A stretch of 64,000 bases of DNA, from positions 434,001-498,000 of the forward strand of contig NZ_LMCX01000002.1 in the NCBI RefSeq assembly GCF_001425665.1, given 5' to 3'. Both the position numbers and the translations under genes were made by a program. How positions within the stretch are numbered: the first letter of the stretch is position 1; every line of letters begins with the position of its first letter. The DNA is from Yonghaparkia sp. Root332 (GTDB lineage: Bacteria > Actinomycetota > Actinomycetes > Actinomycetales > Microbacteriaceae). Positions 26,023-33,896 of the stretch are shown here, piece after piece. The notes beneath the pieces were generated by a model. That model had not been told where the DNA came from, ran no database searches, and saw nothing but the letters and a program-made list of their open reading frames with translations.

Positions 26023-28157
26023 GGGCCCGCTCCCGCACGCCCCGAGCCCCGCTCGTGGCCGTCGCCGCTCTCGGCATCGGCGCTGTGATCGCGGGATGCG
26101 CGTCCCCCGCCGACCGCGGCGGCTCCGCCGGCGACGGCGCGGCCTCGCCCCTCGGCGCGACCGTGCTGGGCGACGAGCAGACGCGCCCGCTCGCTGACGC
26201 GCTCCCGGAGGCCCCCGGCACCGAGGTGTCGCTCGACCGCCTCGCCGAGGGGCTCATGCCGCCGACCAACTCGTGGTTCAGCGGCCTCGTCTTCGGTAGC
26301 GAGCCGCAGCCGGTGTTCCCCTTGCCGCTGTCGTTCGGTCTCGTCGCGGACGGCGTCGCGTTCGGCGTGCCCGAGGTCACCTCGCGCCCCGGGGCCATCA
26401 GCGCCCCGCACGCGCCCGCCGTGACGCTCACCGCCGGCACGGATTCGGCCGTCGTGACCCGTTACGACGAGGTCTCGGTGACGCTCGCGCTCGCCGCGGC
26501 CGACGAGCCGACCGCCGAGGTCACGATCGCCCGCGGCTCGCCCGTCGTGAGCTACACCGCGACCGCCGCGCACCAGCTGCGCCTCAACGCGCCCGTCGAG
26601 GCCGCGCCCGACGCGGGGGAGGGCGTGCACACGCTGCAGACGCCCACCGCGACGTTCGCGCTCGTCGCGCCCGAGGCATCCGTCTCGGATGACGGCCTCG
26701 TCGTGGAGCTCCCGGAGGGGGCGACCGCGAACTGGGTCGCCGTTCCCGAGGGCGCCGACGTCGCCGAGCTCGCGGCGCTGGCCGCATCGCCCATCACGCG
26801 CGTGGAGGTCTCGGCCTCGCTCGCGGAGGACGCCGCGACGACCGCTCTCACCTACGCCACGGCCGACGGCAGCGACACCGTCACGGGCCGCCTGCCGCAC
26901 CAGAGCGAGGGTGCGTCGTGCGCGCTCGGCTCGTTCCTCACCGCGTACGGCGCCATGGAGCTGTGCGCGAGCGCCGAGCTCGAGTGGAGCGTTCCGCAGC
27001 TCGCCCCCGCCGGCGCGCTCGCGCTCGACGACGCGCAGCCGACCGGCGACGACCGCGCCGAGCTCGTCGCCGCCCTCGAGCAGGATGTCGCCGAGACCCC
27101 TGAGAGCCCCGCCGACACCTACTTCGGCGGCAAGGCCCTCGCGCGCCTCGCGACGATGCTGCAGCTCGCCCGCCAGCTCTCGACCGGTGACGACGCGACC
27201 GCCGAGGCGGCCGCCGGAATCGCCACGGGGCTCGAGGAGCGCCTGACCGCCGAGCTGCGCACGTGGACGGAGCCGCAGGGCTGCGAGGAGCGCGCCGAGC
27301 GCTGCTTCACCTACGACTCGCGGCTGCGCGGCATCGTCGGCCAGGAGGCGTCGTTCGGCTCGGAGGAGTTCAACGACCACCACTTCCACTACGGCTACTT
27401 CCTGTACGCCGCGGGCGTGCTCGCCGGCGCGACCGGACCGGCCGGCGCTGGCGGTTCGGGATCCGCCGAGATCGACACCGAGCTCGTCGACGAGCTGCGC
27501 CCCGTCATGGATCTGCTCGCCGCCGACATCGCGAGCAGCGGCGGCGAGGTCTTCCCCGCCCAGCGCGCCTTCGACCCGTATTCGGGCCACTCGTGGGCGT
27601 CGGGCTTCTCGCCCTTCGCCGACGGCAACAACCAGGAGTCGAGCTCGGAGGCCGTGAGCGCCGCGAACGGCCTCGCGCTGTGGGCGGAGGCGACGGGCGA
27701 TGACGCCCTCGCCGACCAGGCGCAGTGGATGCTCTCGGCCGAGGCGCACAGCGCCCGCGCGTACTGGACGGCCTTCGATCGCGCCGCAGAGCCCTACGCG
27801 GGCTACGAGCGGGGCACGGTCGGCATCGTGTGGGACGCCAAGCGCGACTTCGGCACGTGGTTCAGCCCTGAGCCGTCTGCGATCGTGGGCATCCAGCTGC
27901 TGCCGATGCACCCGATGGCGGGCTACCTCGCCGACGGCGTGGACGCCGAGCGCATCCTCGACAACATCGCCGAGGCCGCGCCCGGCGGCGCCGAGACCGC
28001 GACGCTGTTCGCCGACTCGCTGCTCATGTACCAGTCGCTCGCCGGCCCCGAGCAGGCGGAGGCGGCCCTCGCCGCCGCGCGCGAGCTCCCGGCCTCGAAG
28101 ATCGACCAGGGTGGCTCGCGGGCGTACACGCTCGCGTTCATCATGAGCCAGCAGTAG
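26019..28157 (+). CDS. GH81 endo-beta-1,3-glucanase lipoprotein
   Basis: A 712-residue exported enzyme of glycoside hydrolase family 81, which hydrolyses beta-1,3-glucan by an inverting mechanism. The N-terminus is a lipoprotein signal ending VIAGCASP, so Cys is lipidated and the enzyme is held on the outer face of the membrane. PTNSWFSGLVFG and VFPLPLSFGLV open the N-terminal beta-sandwich. NDHHFHYGYFLYAAG with D453 and GHSWASGFSPFADGNNQESS with E540 and E544 (in the next residues SEA) hold the catalytic acids known for the family. GTG start at 26019 overlaps the upstream gene by 4 bp. It parallels the endoglucanase of cellulose operons. Confidence 0.88.
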   Translation: MRARSRTPRAPLVAVAALGIGAVIAGCASPADRGGSAGDGAASPLGATVLGDEQTRPLADALPEAPGTEVSLDRLAEGLMPPTNSWFSGLVFGSEPQPVFPLPLSFGLVADGVAFGVPEVTSRPGAISAPHAPAVTLTAGTDSAVVTRYDEVSVTLALAAADEPTAEVTIARGSPVVSYTATAAHQLRLNAPVEAAPDAGEGVHTLQTPTATFALVAPEASVSDDGLVVELPEGATANWVAVPEGADVAELAALAASPITRVEVSASLAEDAATTALTYATADGSDTVTGRLPHQSEGASCALGSFLTAYGAMELCASAELEWSVPQLAPAGALALDDAQPTGDDRAELVAALEQDVAETPESPADTYFGGKALARLATMLQLARQLSTGDDATAEAAAGIATGLEERLTAELRTWTEPQGCEERAERCFTYDSRLRGIVGQEASFGSEEFNDHHFHYGYFLYAAGVLAGATGPAGAGGSGSAEIDTELVDELRPVMDLLAADIASSGGEVFPAQRAFDPYSGHSWASGFSPFADGNNQESSSEAVSAANGLALWAEATGDDALADQAQWMLSAEAHSARAYWTAFDRAAEPYAGYERGTVGIVWDAKRDFGTWFSPEPSAIVGIQLLPMHPMAGYLADGVDAERILDNIAEAAPGGAETATLFADSLLMYQSLAGPEQAEAALAAARELPASKIDQGGSRAYTLAFIMSQQ

Positions 28158-28189
28158 TCGCGCCCAGCCGTTTCCTCGCCCGCGCTCGC

Positions 28190-28195
28190 TAGGCT
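28190..28195 (+). promoter_or_regulatory. -10 element upstream of the DnaJ-NERD gene
   Basis: TAGGCT lies 9 nt before the ATG at 28205, so the leader would be at most two or three nucleotides. Confidence 0.5.
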
Positions 28196-28204
28196 CGGTG
28201 CACT

Positions 28205-29137
28205 ATGTCGGAGTCCCCTCTCGCCGCGAACCCGTACGAGGTTCTCGGCGTCGCCCCGACGGCGAGCGACGACGACCTCAAGCGCGCCTACCGCCGCCGG
28301 CTCCGTCAGGCGCACCCCGACACGGGCGGATCGAGCGCCGAGTTCGATCGCGTGCAGCAGGCGTGGCAGCGCATCGGCACGCCCTCGGCCCGCTACGCCT
28401 ACGACTCGGGCGCCGACGTCGGCGCGGGCGGCTCCGCGGCGTGGACCTCGGGCAGCTCTGGGGGAGGGGCGGGCGCGCGCCGCGGCGACTCGCGGCCGAA
28501 CGCGAAGTCGCACGGGCATCCCGGCGGCATGTACCGCGAGCGCTACCTCGCGATGATGCGCGAGTGGGTGGGGCGCGGCGCCGCGCTCGACGACCCGTAC
28601 GACCTGCAGCTCGTGCGGAGCGCGCCGCGCGAGATCCGGCACACGCTCGCCGCCGCGGTCGCGGAGGAGAAGACGGCGACGGCGCTCGCGACGCTCGGCA
28701 TCGGCTTCACGATCTGGCACGACGTCGTCGCAGGCCCCGGCCCCGACGACAAGGTCGACCACGTCGTGCTCGGCCCGACCGGCCTCTGGGCGGTGCTCAG
28801 CGAGGACTGGGGCGGCCCCGTGAAGGTCAAGCGCGGCGACCTCATCGGCGAGGGGCTCGCCTCGGGCGAGAAGCCGCTGCACCAGCTCGGCATCCGCGCG
28901 AAGACGATCGCGCGCTCGGCGAAGGTCACGTTCTCGGGCCTCGTCATCGTCGTCGAGGACTCCCAGGCGCCCGCCTCGCTCACCGAGCTCGGCAGCGTCC
29001 GCGGCGCGCAGGGGATGCTCGTGGAGCGCTCGCGCCTGGTCAACCTGCTCCGGACGGGGCTGCCCGGCGTGGGCGTCGGCGGTACCGACCTGTTCGAGGT
29101 GCGCACGCGCCTGCAGGCGAGCATCCGCTTCGTCTAA
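28205..29137 (+). CDS. J-domain protein fused to a NERD-like domain
   Basis: A 310-residue protein. Residues about 8-65 are a J domain with NPYEVLGVAPTASDDDLKRA and the HPD motif in QAHPDTGG, which stimulates Hsp70 ATPase. A Gly/Ser-rich linker (about 70-105) leads to a C-terminal domain containing DDKVDHVVLGPTGLWAVLSE, which resembles the core of the nuclease-related domain (NERD), with an Asp at the expected strand. The usual ExK is not evident, since VKVKRGD follows, so the domain may bind rather than cut. Partner and role are unknown. Confidence 0.75.
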   Translation: MSESPLAANPYEVLGVAPTASDDDLKRAYRRRLRQAHPDTGGSSAEFDRVQQAWQRIGTPSARYAYDSGADVGAGGSAAWTSGSSGGGAGARRGDSRPNAKSHGHPGGMYRERYLAMMREWVGRGAALDDPYDLQLVRSAPREIRHTLAAAVAEEKTATALATLGIGFTIWHDVVAGPGPDDKVDHVVLGPTGLWAVLSEDWGGPVKVKRGDLIGEGLASGEKPLHQLGIRAKTIARSAKVTFSGLVIVVEDSQAPASLTELGSVRGAQGMLVERSRLVNLLRTGLPGVGVGGTDLFEVRTRLQASIRFV

Positions 29138-29238
29138 CTGGGCGGCACTCCGCCCACGGCGTTTTCGCCACTCACTGACAGAGAACACGCGGTCTCGCTC
29201 CAGCGTCCTCCCCGTCTCGCGGCGCACTGTTGCCCGCA

Positions 29239-29284
29239 CGCGCAGTCCGCCGTCTGCAAGATCGGGTGGCCGGCGGACTGCGCG
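29239..29284 (+). repeat. 14-bp inverted repeat between the DnaJ-NERD gene and a small ORF
   Basis: The arms 29239-29252 and 29271-29284 are perfectly complementary, with an 18-nt loop. The structure ends 18 nt before the ATG at 29303, close to the ribosome-binding site GAAGGGGACG. It could terminate the DnaJ-NERD transcript or regulate the next gene. Confidence 0.7.
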
Positions 29285-29302
29285 CTGACGAAGGGGACGA
29301 CG

Positions 29303-29740
29303 ATGACCTGGAAGTCGAAGACGAGCGGTCCGGTGCGGCGGCTGTGGGCGACGGATGCTCCGCGCGAGCCGCTGTTCGCGACGAAGTCGCTCAAGCAGGG
29401 CCCGTGGGCACTGCAGCCGAAGCCGAAGCACGAGCCCACCACGCAGGAGATCCCCGTGCTCGACGGCGCTCTCGGCGCGCGCGAGCGCGACAAGCTCGAC
29501 GGCCTCATGGACCAGATGCGGTTCGACCTCGGTCGCGGTCACCACCTCGAGGCCGAGACGCTGCTGCGCGAGCGGCTCAAGGCGTGCCGCATGTCGCTCA
29601 GCGACGCGGAGATCGCCGACCTCGCGGAGTCATTGCGTGATGTCGACCGCGCGCGGCGGCTGCGGGAGGAGAGGGAGGCTGAGGAAGCGGCCGCAGCGGA
29701 GCAGGAGCAGGACGCTGAGGGTAATCCGCCCGCTGCCTGA
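29303..29740 (+). CDS. conserved small protein of unknown function (paralogue 1)
   Basis: A 145-residue soluble protein starting MTWKSKTSGPVRRLW. The N-terminal third is basic and Pro-rich. Residues about 52-113 (VLDGALGARERDKLDGLMDQ through SDAEIADLAESLRDV) form a helical module that recurs in the next gene, and the C-terminal end is an Arg/Glu/Ala-rich helix. No enzyme motif or membrane segment is visible, and no family is recognised. The ATG at 29303 has a good GAAGGGG site. It is probably transcribed with, or as a duplicate of, the gene at 29795. Confidence 0.7.
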   Translation: MTWKSKTSGPVRRLWATDAPREPLFATKSLKQGPWALQPKPKHEPTTQEIPVLDGALGARERDKLDGLMDQMRFDLGRGHHLEAETLLRERLKACRMSLSDAEIADLAESLRDVDRARRLREEREAEEAAAAEQEQDAEGNPPAA

Positions 29741-29794
29741 ACGTCCGTCGAGCGGATTCAGGGAACGCCCCGGAAGCAGGGCCAGAGTCGAGGC

Positions 29795-30184
29795 ATGACC
29801 TGGCAGCCCCACGAGAATTCACCCGCTCACCTCGACCCGCGCGACGTCGAGGGCGCCCCGCCCGCCGGCAGCGGCTCCGGCGAGTTCGTCGAGACGGCGG
29901 AGACCTCCGGCACGGCGGACAGCCAGCGGCACGAGGGACTCGACGCGAAGGATGCCGGCGCCGAGGCGGAGCAGTCCCGCCCGATCGAGGACGGCGCTCT
30001 CGACGCCACCGACGAGCAGAAGATCACCGGAATCCTCGATCAGACCCGGCAGGACCTCGAGCAGGGCCACGCTCGCTCAGCCCTCGAGCTCCTCGCGCAG
30101 CGCTTCGAGCAGTCGGGCATCCCGGTTTCCGAGTCGCGGCTCGCGGAGCTCGCCGCGTCGCTGCAGCAGTACGAGGAGCGCTAG
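29795..30184 (+). CDS. conserved small protein of unknown function (paralogue 2)
   Basis: A 129-residue acidic protein starting MTWQPHENSPAHLDP. Its second half (IEDGALDATDEQKITGILDQ to SRLAELAASLQQYEER) aligns with the C-terminal module of the preceding gene: both have the pattern DGAL-x(4-5)-K-x2-G-x-x-DQ-x-R-x-DL-x2-GH. The N-terminal half is low-complexity and rich in Glu, Ser and Ala. It has no recognised family or catalytic motif. Its TAG stop shares the CTAG tetranucleotide with the convergent DUF429 gene. Confidence 0.7.
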   Translation: MTWQPHENSPAHLDPRDVEGAPPAGSGSGEFVETAETSGTADSQRHEGLDAKDAGAEAEQSRPIEDGALDATDEQKITGILDQTRQDLEQGHARSALELLAQRFEQSGIPVSESRLAELAASLQQYEER

Positions 30185-31038
30185 CCGCTCTCGTCCTCTG
30201 CGGCGCGGCGCTGCTCGGGGCGCGCGGGCGCGACGATCGTCGCCCGCCGGCCCCGGGCATCCACCTCGCCCGTGTCGGCCCCGAGCACCTGCGTGCGCTC
30301 GGGGCCGTTCGCGTGCCAGAGGGCGGCCGTCCAGGCGCAGATGACCGAGTCCAGCAGCTCCTCCCGGTGCTTGTAGGCGGCGTCGGTGATCGGCGAGGGC
30401 TCGTCGACGAGCGCGCGAGTCGCGGGGTGGCTGCGCAGGTCGAGCGGCGGCGTGCTCGGGCCGAGGCGGGAGAGCCGCGCGATGAGGTCGTCGCAGGCGG
30501 CGGCGCGGCGGGCGCGGGCATCCGCCCGGTCGATGCCGGGGATGAGCCGCTTGTAGCGGGGGCGCTCGTCGTCGTAGCCGAGCTCGGCGACGCCGACGAG
30601 CGTCGTGTACGGGTAGCACTCGAAGGCGACGGTCGTGCCGGCGAGCGGCGGCCCGGTGCCGTCGGTGTAGCGGATGCCTCGGGGCTCGAGGGCGGCGAGG
30701 AGCAGCTCTCCGGCGCGGGCCGCCGAGCCCGCGTTCGACGCGTTCGCCGCGACCTTCCAGCGCCCGTAGCGGGAGGCGACCTCGCGCTCGGCGGCGCGCA
30801 TGCCGGTGGGGTTCGGCACGATGAGGGGCGCGTCGATCGCGATGACGTCGCCCGGCTGCTCGTGGGCGGCGATGAAGTCATGGACGGCGTCGACTCCGCG
30901 GGCCCAGCCGGCGTCGAGGATGCGCCCGGTGGCGTCGAGCAGGCACAGCCCGGTTTCGTTGGGCGGCCGCACGCGACCGGTGCGCGGGTCGGTGCGGCCG
31001 AGACCCCAGGCGAGGTCGATGCCGAAGTAGCGCGCCAC
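30181..31038 (-). CDS. DUF429 family protein (predicted RNase H-like nuclease)
   Basis: A 285-residue protein. FGIDLAWGLGRTD at the N-terminus, DVIAIDAPLIVPNPTGMRAAE near residue 65 and FECYPYTTLVGVAE in the middle are the three signature segments of DUF429. The conserved Asp residues sit where an RNase H fold would place metal ligands. No substrate has been established for the family. GTG at 31038 is 6 nt from a TACGCT hexamer on the minus strand, so the transcript is probably leaderless. The stop codon overlaps that of the convergent small ORF within CTAG. Confidence 0.82.
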   Translation of the reverse strand: MARYFGIDLAWGLGRTDPRTGRVRPPNETGLCLLDATGRILDAGWARGVDAVHDFIAAHEQPGDVIAIDAPLIVPNPTGMRAAEREVASRYGRWKVAANASNAGSAARAGELLLAALEPRGIRYTDGTGPPLAGTTVAFECYPYTTLVGVAELGYDDERPRYKRLIPGIDRADARARRAAACDDLIARLSRLGPSTPPLDLRSHPATRALVDEPSPITDAAYKHREELLDSVICAWTAALWHANGPERTQVLGADTGEVDARGRRATIVAPARPEQRRAAEDESG

Positions 31039-31044
31039 GCGGCG

Positions 31045-31050
31045 AGCGTA
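31045..31050 (-). promoter_or_regulatory. -10 element of a leaderless promoter (DUF429)
   Basis: TACGCT on the minus strand, 6 nt before the GTG at 31038. Confidence 0.55.
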
Positions 31051-31084
31051 GTCGAGCGGTCTGGGCTCGGACGCCGGGCCGGCG

Positions 31085-31132
31085 GTGTGGTCGGCGGTGT
31101 GGTCGTCGCTGTGGTCGTCGCTGTGGTCGTCA
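31085..31132. repeat. four tandem 12-bp repeats each carrying GTGGTCG
   Basis: Four near-identical 12-mers contain GTGGTCG at 31087, 31099, 31111 and 31123. They lie between the kinase stop and the DUF429 promoter; the last copy runs into the kinase stop codon. The same heptamer makes both arms of the palindrome at 32156-32173 upstream of the kinase. Confidence 0.75.
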
Positions 31133-32134
31133 GGCGGCGACGGAGCGGGAGCTGGTCTGCAGGAGCGCGTCGCGGGTCTCGGCGGAGGTCGGCGGCTCAG
31201 CGCCGGGGCGTCCGATGGTGAGCGCGGCGGTCTGCTGCGCCCAGTCGCCGACGGCGCGCAGCGTGCGCTCGTCGATGCTGCGCAGCTCTTCGCGACGGTC
31301 GGCTCCGAGCAGGCCGAGGGTGCCGAGCCCGGCGAGGAGCCCGGCGGTCATGGCATCGCCGGCCCCGATGGTGTCGAGCACCTCGACGTCGTAGGCGGGC
31401 AGGTCGACGACGGCGTCGGCGGTCATGAGCAGGGCGCCGTCAGCGGCGCGGGTGATGACGACGAGGGCGACTCCGGCGTCGAGCCAGCGCTGGGCGATGG
31501 CGGCGTGCGGCTCGTCGCCGTAGAGGTAGGCGAGGTCTTCGTCGCTGGCCTTGACGATGTCGGCGAGGCGCGCCTGCCGTTCGACCCGTGCGCGGGCCGC
31601 GTCGGGGTCGGTGTCGTGCGTGGGTCGGATGTTCGGGTCGTAGCTGATGGTCGCGGTGGCTCGGGCGGCGCGGACGGCGTTCTCGAGGTCGGAGCAGCAC
31701 GGGTTCATGGCGGCGGCGAGCGAGCCGAAGTGGAGGACCTCGACGGGCCGGTGCGCGGGCATCTCGCCGCAGCCGAGGCTCCAGTCGAGGTCGAAGGAGT
31801 ACTCGGCGGAGCCGTCGCCGCGGAGGTGGGCGCTCGCGGTGGCGGTGCTGCCGGCGCGGGGCGCGATGAGCAGGTCGACGCCTTCGCGGACGAGGCGCTC
31901 TTCGAGGCGGTCGCCGCGCTGGTCGGCGCCGAGCTCGGTGACGAACTGCACGTCGATGCCCTGGCGGACGAGGCCGATGCTGGCGTTCATGGGGCTGCCG
32001 CCCGGGTATTCGGTCGTCAGCGGAGCGCTGCCGTCGCCGGCGCGGTCGTCGTGGACGATGTCGATCAGCGATTCGCCGATCACGAGTGCTCGTGTGCGCG
32101 TCGGTGGTGTCGTGAGACGTCGGGTGTCCACCAT
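31130..32134 (-). CDS. PfkB-family carbohydrate kinase (fructokinase/ribokinase-like)
   Basis: A 334-residue sugar kinase. ALVIGESLIDIVHDD near residue 17 and YPGGSPMNASIGLVRQG are the PfkB N-terminal sugar-binding signature. VEVLDTIGAGDAMTAGLLAG near residue 245 contains the DTxGAGD anion hole and the catalytic Asp. Fructokinase is the most likely activity by overall layout, but ribokinase or another ketose kinase is possible. The ATG at 32134 has an excellent GGGGGAGGTG site. A perfect palindrome at 32156-32173 lies 22 bp upstream, so a repressor probably controls it. No transporter is adjacent. Confidence 0.88.
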   Translation of the reverse strand: MVDTRRLTTPPTRTRALVIGESLIDIVHDDRAGDGSAPLTTEYPGGSPMNASIGLVRQGIDVQFVTELGADQRGDRLEERLVREGVDLLIAPRAGSTATASAHLRGDGSAEYSFDLDWSLGCGEMPAHRPVEVLHFGSLAAAMNPCCSDLENAVRAARATATISYDPNIRPTHDTDPDAARARVERQARLADIVKASDEDLAYLYGDEPHAAIAQRWLDAGVALVVITRAADGALLMTADAVVDLPAYDVEVLDTIGAGDAMTAGLLAGLGTLGLLGADRREELRSIDERTLRAVGDWAQQTAALTIGRPGAEPPTSAETRDALLQTSSRSVAA

Positions 32135-32155
32135 TGCACCTCCCCCTGGATGTGC

Positions 32156-32173
32156 CGACCACCCCAGTGGTCG
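32156..32173. promoter_or_regulatory. palindromic operator candidate upstream of the sugar kinase
   Basis: CGACCAC and GTGGTCG arms separated by CCCA give an 18-bp dyad, just downstream of AT-richer sequence on the minus strand that may hold the promoter. Its size and place fit a LacI- or TetR-type operator, but no repressor gene is next to it. Confidence 0.55.
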
Positions 32174-32290
32174 TTCTACCGCGACTTTATCTCGTGAACG
32201 GCAGGTAAACGAGGTGGTGAGACCATTTCACCCCCGACTTGGGGGTGTCCGCATTTAGGGGGACAAATTGGGGGACCTGGTGTTGTTACG

Positions 32291-33178
32291 TCAGCAGCCC
32301 GGCCCGCGGGGGTTGGCGGCGCAGTCTCGGTCGACGAGGGCGGTGGCGGCGCTGTCGGCGACGACGATGCTCACGGGGTCGGAGGGAATCGCGAGGGTGC
32401 CGGGGATGGGTGTCCAGAGTCCGGAGCCGCCGATGCGGTACTCGGCGGCGTAGTCGACGAGGAGGGTGACGGCGTAGGTGCCGGAGCTCTCGTAGACGTG
32501 GCTGGTGGGGGTCGCGTCGAACTCGTCGAGGCCGAGCGCCGCCCAGGTGGCGCCGGGCGTCGAGGTGCTGAGCGGTGCGGAGCCGTCGCCGTAGTCGAAG
32601 AGGTAGGCGACGGGGGTGAACCGCACCTCGGCGGTGATGCCGAAGAGCTCGCCCGTGCGGATGCTCGTGCCGCCGGCCGCGAGGACGTTGGCGTGAAGCC
32701 CGCGCACGGCCCAGCCGTCGGGCTCGGAGGAGAGGGTCGCCAGCTCGGGCCGGAAGGAGGCGACGTCGCGGATCGTGATGCCGGGGGTGCCGGGAGCGGA
32801 GTCGGCGGGCGGGGGAGCGGCGGGGGCGCCGGGGCGAGCAGCGGTGCAGTCGGCGGCGATGTCGCCCTGCGCGACGCAGCGCTCGACGGGGACGACCCAC
32901 GGCGGGATGCCGGGTGGAGGGGTCCAGGCGACGCGGTCGGCGACTGTGTTGTCGGTAGGGGCGTTGGCCGAACTGCTTTCTTCGGTTGACCCAGCGCTTT
33001 CGGTGCCTTCAATCGTGGTTTCCTCTGTGCCGTTCTTGGCACACACCTGTCCGCCGGTTTGATGATTGGCGTTGGTGTTGCAGCTTTCGGCCGCTTGTGC
33101 TGAGGAGATTGTGGGGTCAAACGCAAAGAGCAACCCGGCGAGTAGAAGAACCGAAGTAAACGTCGTGGTTACTCGCAT
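32291..33178 (-). CDS. exported protein with a PKD-like domain
   Basis: A 295-residue secreted protein. The signal peptide ends near SSAQAAES. An acidic, Ser/Thr/Glu-rich segment follows, then WTPPPGIPPWVVPVERC with several Cys that may form disulfides. The C-terminal half contains VAYLFDYGDGSAPLSTS and HVYESSGTYAVTLLVDY, the two halves of a PKD (polycystic-kidney-disease) beta-sandwich. No catalytic domain is present. It overlaps the upstream lipoprotein gene by 10 bp, so the two are coupled and probably act together at the cell surface. Confidence 0.75.
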   Translation of the reverse strand: MRVTTTFTSVLLLAGLLFAFDPTISSAQAAESCNTNANHQTGGQVCAKNGTEETTIEGTESAGSTEESSSANAPTDNTVADRVAWTPPPGIPPWVVPVERCVAQGDIAADCTAARPGAPAAPPPADSAPGTPGITIRDVASFRPELATLSSEPDGWAVRGLHANVLAAGGTSIRTGELFGITAEVRFTPVAYLFDYGDGSAPLSTSTPGATWAALGLDEFDATPTSHVYESSGTYAVTLLVDYAAEYRIGGSGLWTPIPGTLAIPSDPVSIVVADSAATALVDRDCAANPRGPGC

Positions 33179-33723
33179 GACTCCGACGCTTCCCAGAACT
33201 CATTTCGTTCGAGTCGCCATTTGCCTTCTGAGTCGAAGGACACTACGGCCTCGAACGTCACGTAAGGGGGTCGATCGGGGTTTACAACAGATACATCGTC
33301 GGGCCCGACCACGTCGACATCAAGATACGAAACGCAGACGAAAGCGATGACTTCCGCGCCACTCGCAGTTTCAGATGACTGCTGCAGTTTGGTGCTGACT
33401 AGCTCGGTAGAGCCGACGCTTCGCCAGTTTTTGGCTCGTCGTTCCGCATATGAAGCGCTCTCGTCCTCAAAGACCTGGTCGGACACGAGCGGACGTAGCT
33501 CCTCTTCACCCACTCCTCCGCTCTCAAGGATCTCGTTCGATACGGCGAGGTACTCGGCATATGCCGCCTCCGCAGCCGCGAGCGCTTCCTCGTCGCTCGC
33601 GAACAACGGCTCGGCCTCGGCCGAGGGTGGCGCGCTGGGCACTGCGGCCTCGGGCGAGCATCCACCGAGGGCGAATGCGGAGGCGGCGAGCAGGAGGGCC
33701 AGGGGCAGGCGGGACGACGTCAC
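33169..33723 (-). CDS. lipoprotein of unknown function
   Basis: A 184-residue lipoprotein: a signal peptide with lipobox ALGGC near residue 21 is followed by a Pro/Ser spacer. The mature part has EEALAAAEAAYAEYLAVSNE, a helix, and then FVCVSYLDVDVVGPDDVS and YVTFEAVVSFDSEGKWRLER, a beta-rich domain resembling NTF2-like lipoproteins of actinobacteria. GTG at 33723 is supported by a TACCCT hexamer 6 nt upstream. The coding strand is less GC-rich than most neighbours. It is the first gene of a pair with the PKD protein. Confidence 0.75.
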   Translation of the reverse strand: MTSSRLPLALLLAASAFALGGCSPEAAVPSAPPSAEAEPLFASDEEALAAAEAAYAEYLAVSNEILESGGVGEEELRPLVSDQVFEDESASYAERRAKNWRSVGSTELVSTKLQQSSETASGAEVIAFVCVSYLDVDVVGPDDVSVVNPDRPPYVTFEAVVSFDSEGKWRLERNEFWEASESCE

Positions 33724-33729
33724 CCGCAC

Positions 33730-33735
33730 AGGGTA
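33730..33735 (-). promoter_or_regulatory. -10 element of a leaderless promoter (lipoprotein-PKD pair)
   Basis: TACCCT on the minus strand, 6 nt before the GTG at 33723. Confidence 0.55.
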
Positions 33736-33896
33736 GGCAGAGCATTCGTCGGATTCGGGTGTTCTCCACAACGGCGCACGACCCGACCGCAACCCCACGC
33801 GCGGGGGACGACCGGCGCGGTCAGAGCTCCCCGGAAACCCGCGTACCGTTAACCCTCGGGCCACGAGCCCGCAACGGAGTGAGGGAGCAGTAGTAC

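Noticed and set aside
25590-27911. 773-codon minus-strand frame over the HlyD-like and GH81 genes
   Set aside because: Shadow of GC-rich coding sequence; the plus-strand genes have full families, coupling and start signals.
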